Of a DNA stretch of 64,000 nucleotides, positions 26,653 to 35,790 are shown piece by piece. A program made the position numbers and the translations under genes. The DNA comes from Streptomyces fagopyri (GTDB lineage: Bacteria > Actinomycetota > Actinomycetes > Streptomycetales > Streptomycetaceae). The stretch covers positions 558,001-622,000 of the forward strand of contig NZ_CP045643.1 of NCBI RefSeq assembly GCF_009498275.1. Reading direction: 5' to 3'. Each line of letters opens with the position of its first letter. Within the stretch, counting starts at the first letter, position 1. The notes under the pieces are model-generated. The model had not been told where the DNA came from. It did no database searches and worked only from the letters and a program-made list of their open reading frames with translations.

Positions 26653-28565
26653 CGCAACAGGCCCACAGCGAGGCGGAGTCGGGAAATGCCGGAGAGCAGG
26701 TTCCGGATCCGCTGCGTATCGCGGATCAGCGTGAGTTCCGCCAGGCGCTCAAGGATTTACGTGAGCGCAAAGGCATCACGCTGAAGCAGCTCGAGCAGGA
26801 GACGGACCGCCAGGGTTCGAAGAGGCTCACGTCCCCGACGGTCAGCACCACACTGAAGGCGGATGATCTCCCTGACTGGGATTTCGTGGCCGCCTACGTC
26901 GCTGCCTGCGCCGTGGCGGGCGAGGGGCTGAAGCGGTGGGAGCGGGCCTGGGAGGCGGTCCGGAAGGGAACAGCGCCGGTGGAGCCCGGCGTCGTCGGCG
27001 ACACCTCTCCGTCCGGGTCTCCCGGAGAGGGCGACGGCGTGCGGTGGCGGCAGGCCGGCCGGTGGCTGAGGACCCGCGGGGGGCTTGTCACCTGCGGCGC
27101 CGCCATGGCAGCGGCGTCGCTGGTCGCGGCCGTAGGCGTGTGGCAGGTGCACACGCGCCACGTCCACGCGCGGCAGGTCCACGATCGGCAGGTGCGTGCG
27201 CACGAGGAGTTCGTACGCACGCACTGCGGTACACGGAACGCGGACCTCGTCCTGCGAGCCGGTGAGTGCACCGGCGTGAGCGACGGCAGTGACGGCCCCG
27301 GGGTCTTCGGCAGCGGTCTCGAGCCGGTGCTGGCCGCTCTCGGCGCGGAGAACGGGAACACGGTGGGGAACGGCAGGTACGTGACGATCGGGTTCCTGGC
27401 ACCGCTGACGTCGAAGGGGAGGGAGAAGGATCTGACGCTCGACCAGTTCGTCGGCGAGATCGAAGGGGCGTACACCGCCGTCGAGCGGGCGAACGAGAGC
27501 GACAGCCGTCCGAAGATCCGTCTGGTCCTGGCCAACATGGGCAGCGGCGAGGAACGGTGGAAGCACGCCGTCGACGGGCTCAAGGCGGAGAAGGGTCTCG
27601 TGGCCGTGGTCGGGATGGGTCTGAGCCAGCAGCAATCCGTCGACGCCGCCCGGTCGTTGAGCAAGGCCGGCATCCCGATGGTCGCGGACCTCATCACCGC
27701 GGACGGATTCGACACCACCGGCGCCATCGACCGCCTCGGCCCGATCAACGGGCTCGTCCGCGTCACCATCCCGAACAAGGAACAGCTCACCGCGCTCGGC
27801 AAGGAACTCGACACGGGCCCGCACACGGTCGCCCTGATCGGAAGCGAGGTGACCCCCACCGGAGGCAGCGACCTCTACACGAAGTCGCTGGACCACGGCT
27901 TCCGCACGATCAAGTCCCTCAGCAAGTACCTGGACGACGACTCGCCGGACTTCCCCTTCAGTCCGCAGGGCGGAGCCGACGCCGCGATGCCCAGCATCTC
28001 CCAGAACCTCTGCCGCGGCACCGAGAGCGTCGACGTCGTGTACTACGCCGCGCGGGCCAAGTACCTGCCCACCTTCCTCGAAGCCCTCCGGCACAGGAGC
28101 TGCTACAAGAAACCGATCACCGTGGTCACCGGATCCGACGCGGCGGCACTCGACCCGAAGATGCGGGCTCTCCACGACCCCGAGGCCCCCATCACCCTGA
28201 TGTACGCGTCCTTCCCCTCCCCCGCGGGTCTCGCCGCCACCCGCCACCGCGACCACGGCCTGTACACCGCGTTCGTCCAGGCCTTCACCTCCGACCACCA
28301 CGGCCGGCACTTCCCCGCCGGCCATCTCGCAGGGAGCTACTGGCCCGTGCTCGCCCACGACGCCGTCCTGACCGCCACCACAGCCATTCACACCGCCGCG
28401 GCCAACACCGACGGCCACACCCCCAACCGCTACGACGTCACCAACCAGCTCTACGCCCTCGGCGACGAGACCGTCCCCGCGGCAACCGGCCGTCTCGGCA
28501 TCGACCGCGACGGAGACCGCACCGACCTGCCCGTCACCCTCCACATCCTGCCCGGTACCAACTGA
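26649..28565 (+). CDS. Transmembrane HTH protein with extracellular periplasmic-binding (Leu/Ile/Val type) domain
   Basis: A 638-residue protein with three parts. Residues about 27-105 form an XRE-like helix-turn-helix (REFRQALKDLRERKGITLKQL, then PTVSTTL). Residues about 144-166 are a single membrane helix (GGLVTCGAAMAAASLVAAVGVW). After a His/Arg-rich stalk (HTRHVHARQVHDRQVRAHEEF) and Cys193/Cys207, residues 240-630 read as a type 1 periplasmic-binding domain: VTIGFLAPLTSKG, AVVGMGLSQQQSV, AGIPMVADLITADG, VVYYAARAKYLPTFLEALRH, ITVVTGSDAAALDPK. No signal or ABC permease genes accompany it. I infer a one-component membrane sensor, DNA-binding inside and ligand-binding outside. Confidence 0.85.
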   Translation: MTQQAHSEAESGNAGEQVPDPLRIADQREFRQALKDLRERKGITLKQLEQETDRQGSKRLTSPTVSTTLKADDLPDWDFVAAYVAACAVAGEGLKRWERAWEAVRKGTAPVEPGVVGDTSPSGSPGEGDGVRWRQAGRWLRTRGGLVTCGAAMAAASLVAAVGVWQVHTRHVHARQVHDRQVRAHEEFVRTHCGTRNADLVLRAGECTGVSDGSDGPGVFGSGLEPVLAALGAENGNTVGNGRYVTIGFLAPLTSKGREKDLTLDQFVGEIEGAYTAVERANESDSRPKIRLVLANMGSGEERWKHAVDGLKAEKGLVAVVGMGLSQQQSVDAARSLSKAGIPMVADLITADGFDTTGAIDRLGPINGLVRVTIPNKEQLTALGKELDTGPHTVALIGSEVTPTGGSDLYTKSLDHGFRTIKSLSKYLDDDSPDFPFSPQGGADAAMPSISQNLCRGTESVDVVYYAARAKYLPTFLEALRHRSCYKKPITVVTGSDAAALDPKMRALHDPEAPITLMYASFPSPAGLAATRHRDHGLYTAFVQAFTSDHHGRHFPAGHLAGSYWPVLAHDAVLTATTAIHTAAANTDGHTPNRYDVTNQLYALGDETVPAATGRLGIDRDGDRTDLPVTLHILPGTN

Positions 28566-28909
28566 GCACTCCGTGCGAACGCTTGGGGGGAGACCACTTC
28601 CGGTCTCCCCCCACCAGGCGACCGCGACAGTCCGTGGCCGCAGCACGTGGGCCGCGGGGGCGGAACGCCGGCCGCGACCCGGGGAAGGAGCGGGCAGACG
28701 AACGGGGGTGACCGGCACCGGCGGAGTCCGCGTCCCGTCCGCGCTCCGCGGGCGGGTGGACGCTCCGGCGGGCGAAGGAGCCGTCTCCCGTAGCCCGACC
28801 GCACGGCAGCGTGCGTGAACACGCCCCTCGGTCACGGACGATGAAGCCCGCGTCGGGACTTCAGACCACCGCTGTCCCGTCGTCCCGCCGGGTACCGGGC
28901 CGCGTCCTG
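28566..28909. other. Gap after the sensor gene
   Basis: It holds the sensor's terminator (28585-28612) and otherwise GC-rich sequence with no gene that I can support. The aldo/keto reductase gene ends at its right edge, so two transcripts converge here. Confidence 0.5.
28585..28612 (+). terminator. Terminator of the sensor operon
   Basis: Perfect 11-bp arms, GGGGGGAGACC and GGTCTCCCCCC, around six bases, 20 bases after the stop codon of the sensor gene. Confidence 0.88.
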
Positions 28910-29794
28910 CTAGTGGCCGATCTTGTCCAGCTCGGCGAGTTCCTCGTCGGAGAGCGGGAGTGCCGCGCCGGCGAGGTTCTCACGCAGGTGCGCCGCCGAC
29001 GAGGTGCCCGGGATGAGCAGGATGTTCGGCGACCGCCGCAGGAGCCAGGCCAGGGCGACCGACATCGGCGCCGCGTCCAGTCGGGCGGCCACGGCGGAGA
29101 GCGCCGTGGACTGCAGCGGGGTGAAGCCGCCGAGCGGGAAGAAGGGCACGTAGGCGATGCCCTTGTCGGCGAGTTCGCCGATCAGCTCGTCGTCCTGGCG
29201 GTGGGCGAGGTTGTACATGTTCTGCACGCACACGATCGGCGCGATCGTCTGGGCCTCGGCGATCTGTTCCGCCGTCGCGTTACTCACTCCGAGATGCCGG
29301 ATCAGACCCTGCTCCTGGAGGTCGACGAGCGTCTCGAAGGGCTCGGCGAGCGAGCCGGGCCGAAGGCCCTGAGCGTCGCCGATCCGGAGATTGACCACGT
29401 CGAGCGAGTCGAGACCGAGGTCGTCGAGGTTCTCGTGGACGGCGCGGCGCAGGTCCTCGGGCTGCCGGGCGAGGACCCAGCCGCCCTGCTGGTCGCGGAC
29501 CGCGCCGACCTTGGTCACGATGTGCAGCGATTCGGAATAGGGGTGCAGCGCCTCACGGATCAGCTGGTTGGTGACACGTGGTCCGTACGCGCCGGCGGTG
29601 TCGACGTGGCTGATCCCGAGGCCGGCCGCCTCACGCAGGACGGCGAGCGCGCCGTCGCGGTCGGCCGGAGGGCCCATGACGCCGGGGCCGGCGAGTTGCA
29701 TGGCGCCGTAGCCGAAGCGGGTGACGGTCAGATCGCCCAGGGTCCAGGTGCCGCCGGGCAGCGACGCGGAGGGGGTGTTCGGGGTTTCGCTCAT
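28910..29794 (-). CDS. Aldo/keto reductase
   Basis: A 294-residue NADPH-dependent (beta/alpha)8-barrel oxidoreductase. The catalytic Asp and Tyr lie in HVDTAGAYGPRVTNQLI, and the Lys is in LHIVTKVG. The position that usually holds the catalytic His is Asn-Leu-Arg (DVVNLRIGD), a change I associate with several actinobacterial members. The cofactor end is LLIPGTSSAAHLRENL. ATG 29794 is preferred; the upstream in-frame residues are not family-like. It diverges from a LysR gene, with a T-N11-A palindrome between, so it is the probable target of that regulator. Confidence 0.9.
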   Translation of the reverse strand: MSETPNTPSASLPGGTWTLGDLTVTRFGYGAMQLAGPGVMGPPADRDGALAVLREAAGLGISHVDTAGAYGPRVTNQLIREALHPYSESLHIVTKVGAVRDQQGGWVLARQPEDLRRAVHENLDDLGLDSLDVVNLRIGDAQGLRPGSLAEPFETLVDLQEQGLIRHLGVSNATAEQIAEAQTIAPIVCVQNMYNLAHRQDDELIGELADKGIAYVPFFPLGGFTPLQSTALSAVAARLDAAPMSVALAWLLRRSPNILLIPGTSSAAHLRENLAGAALPLSDEELAELDKIGH

Positions 29795-29852
29795 GCCGTC
29801 GATGTTCGCTCGCGGACAGCCGACGCATCCAATACCGACACGGTGGCCTGTC

Positions 29853-29867
29853 ATACCCGGCGGGTAT
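29853..29867. promoter_or_regulatory. LysR-type operator (T-N11-A palindrome)
   Basis: ATACCCGGCGGGTAT has perfect 6-bp arms around GGC and fits the T-N11-A rule for LysR sites. It lies in the 93-base space between the divergent reductase and LysR genes, about 20 bases before the regulator start. Confidence 0.78.
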
Positions 29868-29887
29868 CACCGAGGTAGGTTGTGACC

Positions 29888-30751
29888 ATGGACACCTTGG
29901 AGACCCGCGAGCTGAGGTACTTCACGGCCGTCGCCGAGGAACTGCACTTCGGCCGTGCCGCCGACCGTCTGGGCATCGCCCAGCCGCCGCTCTCCCGGGC
30001 GATCCAGCAGCTCGAACGGCGTCTCGGTGTCCGCCTGCTGGAACGCAACCGCCGCGGCGTCTCCCTGACCGGCGCCGGGGAGGTTCTCCTGCACGAGGGC
30101 CGCGCCGCTCTCGACGCCACCGCCGCCGCCGCGCGCCGCACCCGTCGTGCCGGTGGCGCCGACAGTCCGGGCGGCGTCCGCAACCGCCTGGTGCTGTCGG
30201 TGAAGGCCGCCGCGTTCCACGGCCTGCTGCAGAAGCTCCTCGACGCCTACGCGGCCGAGCCTGACGCCGCCGAGATCGAGGTGCTGCCGAGCGGTACATG
30301 TGAGCAGGAGGAGATGCTGCGGGACGGCCGCGCCGACGTGGCGCTGATGCACGCGCCGTACAACTCCCTGGCCGGGTTCGACAGTGAGGAACTGGCGACG
30401 GAGGGGCAGATCGCCATCCTGCCCACCGGGCATCCCCTCGCCGCGCACAGGACTCTGTCCCTGGCCGACGTCAGCGACGTCCCCGGTCTTCCGCTCGCCC
30501 GCTGGCCCCGCCACGGCGCGTACCCGCCGGGCCCGGGCCCCGAGGTCCGCGACCAGACGCAGCTGGCCCAGCTGATCGCCCTCGGACGCACCATGGCCGT
30601 CTTCCCCGACTCCGCCCGCGCCTGGCTGTGGGCCGAGCACACCGCCGTGCCCCTGACCGACGCACCGCCCGTCGTCACCCACATCGCCTGGCCCGCGCAC
30701 AGCCGCTCCCTCGCCCTCGCCGGGCTGATCCGCACGGCCACACGGCTGTGA
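29888..30751 (+). CDS. LysR-family transcriptional regulator
   Basis: A 287-residue regulator. The N-terminal winged helix is clear: LRYFTAVAEELHFGRAADRLGIAQPPLSRAIQQLE, then RRLGVRLLERNRRGVSLTGAG. The remaining 200 residues are the two-lobed effector domain. ATG 29888 or GTG 29882 are both possible starts. LysR proteins usually activate the divergent gene, here the aldo/keto reductase, in response to a small molecule. The effector is not predictable. Confidence 0.92.
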   Translation: MDTLETRELRYFTAVAEELHFGRAADRLGIAQPPLSRAIQQLERRLGVRLLERNRRGVSLTGAGEVLLHEGRAALDATAAAARRTRRAGGADSPGGVRNRLVLSVKAAAFHGLLQKLLDAYAAEPDAAEIEVLPSGTCEQEEMLRDGRADVALMHAPYNSLAGFDSEELATEGQIAILPTGHPLAAHRTLSLADVSDVPGLPLARWPRHGAYPPGPGPEVRDQTQLAQLIALGRTMAVFPDSARAWLWAEHTAVPLTDAPPVVTHIAWPAHSRSLALAGLIRTATRL

Positions 30752-31232
30752 TCCGCGCCGGCCGGCCCTCTCCCCGACACGCCATCCGACCGTCGGCCCT
30801 GCCGGCAACGAATCCGCCGACTCGGCGGTACCGGGCGCGCAGTGGAGAGCGTGCCGTCGACGGAGGCCGCTGCCTGTACGACGCGGACACCACCGCGCCT
30901 TGCCCTGTCTCCTCCCGCTCTCGGCGTAGGCCTGTCGCGGCAGCGAGCGCGGAGACGGCCGAGGGCGCGCGACATGACGCGAGCACGGAGTGCGGCTTCC
31001 TCGGCGCGGGCACCGCGGTCGTTCGCGGACCGTCTGCGGCAGGCTCACGGCGGCTGTCCGACATGCCCCCGGAACTCGCGGGTGAGGTCACGCGCCCGGA
31101 CGGTGCCGATGCGTGACAGCGCCGCGCCGAAGGCCCCGCCACCGCTGCTGCCATCACGGCGGCGCCGAAGCCGGATCGGACGTCACGCGAGCGGGGGATC
31201 CCTGTCACCGAGCTCCGCGATCACCGCACCGG
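30752..31232. other. Gap between LysR and the LuxR regulator
   Basis: About 480 bases where two genes converge. Open frames exist on both strands, but composition and lack of ribosome binding sites argue against them. No hairpin stands out. Confidence 0.4.
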
Positions 31233-34085
31233 TCAGTCGGCCGCTTCGGCGCCGGCGTCCCGCTCGATCGCCAACCGCGTCAGCTCGACCCGTGAGTTGA
31301 TGCCGAGCTTGGCGAAGATGTGCTTCATGTGGGTGTTGACGGTGTGCACGGAGACGTAGAGCCGGTCGGCGACGGCCCGGTTCGTGAGGCCGCCTACGAC
31401 GAGCGGGATCAGCTTCCGCTCGGATTCGGTCAGGTCCTCCCATCCCTGGGGACCGGCCGTGTGCGTCCGCACAGGGGCGGAACGCACGCCGAGCCGCCGC
31501 AGACGCCCCCGGACACGTTCCTGGTCGCGCCCCGCTCCCGAGGCCGACGCCAGACGGCCCGCTTCTTCGAAGGACTCGATCGCCGACGCCGTCTCGCCTG
31601 TTCGGGCCATCAGTTCGGCGAGGTCCTCGGAGGCCGCCGCCCGCGCCAGTGGTCTGCCGGTGTTCCGGTAGCCGGTGACGGCCGACTCCAGTGCGCCGCG
31701 GTCGTGGTGGAGCAGGCCGTCCACATGGGCGCGGACGGCCCCGACGATCTGCCGGCTCTCGTCCTGCGCGGCCAGGCCGAGCAGCGCGCCCGACACCGCC
31801 CGGGCGAGCGACGGGTTCCCGCCGCGGAGCGCGATGCGCACGATCTCGGGCCAGTGGGACGGGGGAAGTGCCAGCAGCCGCGCCGGTTCCCGGCTCGCGA
31901 AGCTCTCCGCGAGCAGCGCCGCCGCTCCGCCGGGTGCGCCCCCGGCGTCCGCCAGGCAGGCGCGGGCCAGAGACACCCAGGGGCCGTACCGCTGGGCGTG
32001 TGTGCCGGAGCCGGTGTCGGCGGCGCTGAGGTGGTCGTCGGCCTTGGCGAGGTCACCGCGCCGGATCTCCACCAGTGCCAGGACGGCACGGGCTTGTGGA
32101 TTCGTCAGGGTGATCTCGAGTTCGTCCGCCACCACCAGGCTGGCCTCGGCCTCCACCGCCGCGTCGTCCAGCGCTCCCTGTTCGAGCAGCGCGCAGGCGC
32201 GGGCGGCGTGCCAGTGCGGCAATGACCAGCCCAGGCCCAGCGACTCCGCCTCGCGCTGTCCCTCCCGCAGGGTCCGCTCGGTGTCCGCGAGCCGGTCGGT
32301 GGCGGTCAGCACGGTGGCCTGCCACAGTGCCGGAATCCGCGGGGGCCGCAGATAGAGGGCGGCGGGCTCGATGCCGGCGCGCCGGGTGGCCTCCGCGGCG
32401 AGTTCGAGGGCCCGGGCCAGGTCGCCGCGGTAGAAGAACGCCTGTGACTGGAACACCATGGCGCTGACGACGACGGCCGGATCGTCGCTGCCGTACGAAG
32501 CCTCCACCAACCCGGTGCCGGTCAGCTCGGCGGCGGCGATGTCACCCAGGTAGACGTGGCCCGTCGCCTTGGTCTTCGCCAGCCGCACCCGCAGGTCGGA
32601 GGGCAGCCCGGGCAGGTCGAGGGCCTTTTGCAGGTGGGTCATCGCGGCGGCGTCGTCGCCGGCGGCCTGGTGGATCTCGCCGGCCACGAGACGCAGCCGC
32701 GCTTCCTGCACCGGCTCAAGGCCTTCCGGCAGCGTGGCGTCGACCAGGTCGAGTGCCTCGTGGACCCGGCGGGTGCGGCCGAGGTACTCGGCGGCGTCGG
32801 TCAGCAGGGCGATTCGGCGCCGGTCCTTGGGCGGCAGCAGGCCGGCGATCCGCTGGGCGAGATCCGCGGCGGCGTCGGGGGCCGAGGACGACATGTCCCG
32901 CACGGCGGTGGTCAGGGTGGTCACGGACTGGTCGTCGACCGGGCCGCCCGACATCACGACGTGCCAGGCCACCTCGGCCGGGCGCGCTCCGGTGTCACGG
33001 AGGCGGTCGGCCGCGTCCCGGTGCAGGGCGGTGCGTACGGCCAGGGGCAGATGGTCGTGGACCGCCTGCCGGGTGAGGTCGTGACGGAAGGCCAGGCGTG
33101 GACCGTCGGCCGAGAGCAGGTCGGCGTTCAGGGCGGCGTCGACGCCCGACAGCAGGCTGCCCACCTGCCTGCCCATCATCCGGGCGGCCGTACCGAGGTC
33201 GAACTCACGGCCGAGGACGGAGCCGATCCGGAGCAGGTGCACGGCGTCGTCGGGGAGCCGGTCGACGCGTGCGGCGACACTGCGGCGGAAGCTGACGGGA
33301 ATACCGTCGCGCAGGAGGTCCGTCTCGCCCGCTGCCGTACTCGCGGCGTCGGTGTCGGCGAAGCCGCGTACGAGTTCGATGGCGAGAAAGGGGTTGCCCG
33401 CGACGCCGTGCAGGAGTCTGGCCAGGGCGGGTGGCGGCGGTGCCCCGAGGACGTCGGCCGCGATGTACTGCAGTTCCCGATGGGGCAGGGAGCCCAGGGT
33501 GAGCCATCGGGCGCCGAGGCGTTCGAGGTCGTCCCGGACCCTGGCCACGATCGGCCGCTCGGCGTCCGAGCGGAGCGCCAGTACCCACAGGACCCGCGCG
33601 GCGGCCAGTCGGTGGGGCAGCGTGCGCAGGGCGAAGAGGGTGGCGGGGTCGGCCCACTGGGCGTCGTCCACGAGCACGGCCACCGGTGCGCGCTGGGCCC
33701 GCTCCTCCAAGGCGTCCGCGATGCTGTCCAGCAGCCACAGCCGCTGGTCGTCGGCGGCCGCGAGGGCCCGGTGGGACCCGTCGGAGGGCGGCAGGGCGGA
33801 CAGCAGGGCGGCTCCCGCCGCGAACTGGTCGAGTTCGTCGGCCCGCACCGAGACCACGTCGAACCCGGAGCGCCTCGTCATCTCGCCCAGTTCGGCGAGG
33901 AACCGGCTCTTGCCGACGCCGGCCGCGCCCTCCACGACGACGCCGGTGCCCCGGCCGCCGCGCACCACGTCCAGTGCCTCACGGGCGGCCGCGACCTCGC
34001 GTTCGCGCCCCCTCAGGTGCGGCCCGGTCATGGCCCTGTTCCCGCGCCCGCCGGTGTCGTGGCCGGCGGGGTCTGTGCTGTGCAT
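31233..34085 (-). CDS. Large ATP-binding LuxR-family (LAL) regulator
   Basis: About 950 residues. An N-terminal AAA-type ATPase has Walker A GAAGVGKS (near residue 56) and Walker B VAVLVDDAQWAD. A long alpha-helical, TPR-like middle with many AL/AR-A repeats follows. The C-terminal LuxR helix-turn-helix is LTESERKLIPLVVGGLTNRAVADRL, then YVSVHTVNTHMKHIFAKLGINSR. LAL proteins are pathway-specific activators. It diverges from the aromatic hydroxylase gene, and a 14-bp palindrome lies between them. The start is uncertain: ATG 34085 or ATG 34031 (AGGG just upstream); an in-frame start at 34151 would overlap the palindrome. Confidence 0.9.
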   Translation of the reverse strand: MHSTDPAGHDTGGRGNRAMTGPHLRGREREVAAAREALDVVRGGRGTGVVVEGAAGVGKSRFLAELGEMTRRSGFDVVSVRADELDQFAAGAALLSALPPSDGSHRALAAADDQRLWLLDSIADALEERAQRAPVAVLVDDAQWADPATLFALRTLPHRLAAARVLWVLALRSDAERPIVARVRDDLERLGARWLTLGSLPHRELQYIAADVLGAPPPPALARLLHGVAGNPFLAIELVRGFADTDAASTAAGETDLLRDGIPVSFRRSVAARVDRLPDDAVHLLRIGSVLGREFDLGTAARMMGRQVGSLLSGVDAALNADLLSADGPRLAFRHDLTRQAVHDHLPLAVRTALHRDAADRLRDTGARPAEVAWHVVMSGGPVDDQSVTTLTTAVRDMSSSAPDAAADLAQRIAGLLPPKDRRRIALLTDAAEYLGRTRRVHEALDLVDATLPEGLEPVQEARLRLVAGEIHQAAGDDAAAMTHLQKALDLPGLPSDLRVRLAKTKATGHVYLGDIAAAELTGTGLVEASYGSDDPAVVVSAMVFQSQAFFYRGDLARALELAAEATRRAGIEPAALYLRPPRIPALWQATVLTATDRLADTERTLREGQREAESLGLGWSLPHWHAARACALLEQGALDDAAVEAEASLVVADELEITLTNPQARAVLALVEIRRGDLAKADDHLSAADTGSGTHAQRYGPWVSLARACLADAGGAPGGAAALLAESFASREPARLLALPPSHWPEIVRIALRGGNPSLARAVSGALLGLAAQDESRQIVGAVRAHVDGLLHHDRGALESAVTGYRNTGRPLARAAASEDLAELMARTGETASAIESFEEAGRLASASGAGRDQERVRGRLRRLGVRSAPVRTHTAGPQGWEDLTESERKLIPLVVGGLTNRAVADRLYVSVHTVNTHMKHIFAKLGINSRVELTRLAIERDAGAEAAD

Positions 34086-34146
34086 GGGCCCAGCATGGCT
34101 CAGGGGCGTGTCCGTCCTCAACGCGGGTTCGCCCGTGACCACGGCT

Positions 34147-34160
34147 TTCACCCGGGTGAA
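34147..34160. promoter_or_regulatory. Perfect palindrome before the hydroxylase gene
   Basis: TTCACCCGGGTGAA is a perfect 14-bp palindrome 85 bases before the hydroxylase start. A further half-site, TTCACC, follows at about 34181. Likely target of one of the two LuxR-type regulators of the cluster; which one is not determinable. Confidence 0.6.
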
Positions 34161-34244
34161 TGTCGCTTCCGGGCCGTCGGTTCACCCTGCCGCGACGCAT
34201 GCTCCGTGCCGACCGGATCTCTTGCCCCTGGAGAGGAGCACGAC

Positions 34245-35771
34245 GTGCGTACAGGCAAGGAATACCTGGCAGCGCTGAACGACGGCCGCAAGGTCTGGGT
34301 GGGTGACGAGGTCGTCGACAACGTGGCCACGCACCCGAAGACCCGGGCGTACGCCCGCAGTCTGGCGGCCTTCTACGACCTTCACCACCGTGCCGACCTC
34401 GAGGACGTCATGACGTTCGTCGACGAGGACGGCGTGCGGAGGTCCATGACCTGGTTCCAGCACCGCTCCGCGGACGACCTGCGGCGCAAGCGGCAGTACC
34501 TGGAGACGGTGCAGCGCGAACTGGGCGGCGGGGCCGTCCCGCGCACGCCGGACGTGAACAACTACGTCCTGCTGACCTATGTCGACGACCCGGAGCCCTG
34601 GAGCAGCCAGTCCGTCGGGACCGACGGCAGGGACCTCACGGCGGGGCTCCTCGACTTCTGGAACGAGGTGCGCGACGGCGACCTCAACGCGACGCCGGCG
34701 TTCGTCGACCCGCAGGCGGACCGCTCCCGCGACTCCGCCCAGGGCGACTCCCCCGCCCTGCGGGTGGTCGCCACCTCCGACGAGGGCATCACCGTGCGGG
34801 GCGTGAAGGCGATCAGCACCGGCGCGGCCTTCGGTGACCGGATCCACATCGGTGTCTTCTACCGCCCCGGGATCGTCGCGGAGCAGATCATCTACGGCGC
34901 GGTGAAGCCCAACACCCCCGGCGTCACCATCATCTGCCGCGAGAGCAACGTCCGCGACGGCGAGGAGGTGGAGCACCCGCTGGCCGCGCAGGGCGACGAG
35001 CTGGACTGCATCATCGTCTTCGAGGACGTGCTCATCCCCTGGAACCGCGTCTTCCACATCGGCAACCCCCAGCACGCCGCCCTCTACCCGCAGCGCGTCT
35101 TCGACTGGCTGCACTACCACTCGCTGGTGCGGGCGATGGTGAAGGCCGAGCTGATGCTCGGCCTGGCCCTGCTGATCACCGAGCACATCGGCACCTACCA
35201 ACTGCCGCCCATCCAGGCCCGCATCGCCAGGTTCGCCGGCTTCCACCAGACGCTCAAGGCGCATGTGTACGGGTCGGAGGCCCAGGGCTTCTTCACACCC
35301 GGCGGCATCTTCAAGCCGAACGTCCTCATGTTCGACTTCGGGCGGGCCTACTACATCGAGCACATCACCGAGTTGGTCCACGAGCTGATCGACCTGTCCG
35401 GCCGTGCCGCGCTGATCTATCCCACCGAGGGACAGTGGCAGCAGCCCGAACTCAGGCCGTGGCTCGAGGCGTTGCAGACCGGACCGGTCGGCAGGCCGCA
35501 CGACCGCCTGAAGATCAGCCGCGTGATCCGCGACATGTTCCTGTCCGACTGGGGCGACCGCATCAGTGTCTTCGAGAACTTCAACGGCACGCCCCTGCTG
35601 GCCATCCGTACGCTCACCATGAAGCGTGCCGAGATGTCCCCCAACGGCGCCATGGCGGACCTCGCACGCCAGGTCTGCGGTATCAGTGGTGTGAGCGACC
35701 AGGAGGAGACCGACTACCAGGCGCAGGCGAACTACGCCCGGCGCCAGGACGCCTCACGCCAGGACGCCTGA
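34245..35771 (+). CDS. FADH2-dependent aromatic hydroxylase (HpaB family), probable resorcinol/phenol hydroxylase
   Basis: A 508-residue large component of a two-component flavin monooxygenase, of the usual length for the 4-hydroxyphenylacetate 3-hydroxylase family. Recognisable blocks are FYDLHHRADLEDVMTFVDEDG, GVKAISTGAAFGDRIHIG, DELDCIIVFEDVLIPWNRVF and the C-terminal DWGDRISVFENFNGTPLLA. It uses FADH2 from a separate reductase, encoded at 38131-38619, to ortho-hydroxylate a phenol. With hydroxyquinol dioxygenase and maleylacetate reductase nearby, the product should be hydroxyquinol, from resorcinol, 4-nitrophenol-type or chlorophenol substrates. GTG 34245 follows GAGAGGAG. A short Arg-Gln-Asp-Ala-Ser repeat ends the protein. 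Confidence 0.88.
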   Translation: MRTGKEYLAALNDGRKVWVGDEVVDNVATHPKTRAYARSLAAFYDLHHRADLEDVMTFVDEDGVRRSMTWFQHRSADDLRRKRQYLETVQRELGGGAVPRTPDVNNYVLLTYVDDPEPWSSQSVGTDGRDLTAGLLDFWNEVRDGDLNATPAFVDPQADRSRDSAQGDSPALRVVATSDEGITVRGVKAISTGAAFGDRIHIGVFYRPGIVAEQIIYGAVKPNTPGVTIICRESNVRDGEEVEHPLAAQGDELDCIIVFEDVLIPWNRVFHIGNPQHAALYPQRVFDWLHYHSLVRAMVKAELMLGLALLITEHIGTYQLPPIQARIARFAGFHQTLKAHVYGSEAQGFFTPGGIFKPNVLMFDFGRAYYIEHITELVHELIDLSGRAALIYPTEGQWQQPELRPWLEALQTGPVGRPHDRLKISRVIRDMFLSDWGDRISVFENFNGTPLLAIRTLTMKRAEMSPNGAMADLARQVCGISGVSDQEETDYQAQANYARRQDASRQDA

Positions 35772-35790
35772 GCAGCGGCCGGGGCCCGGA

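Noticed and set aside
32556..34244. In-frame extension upstream of the aromatic hydroxylase
   Set aside because: It is antisense to the LAL regulator; GTG 34245 has a strong ribosome binding site and the family length fits.
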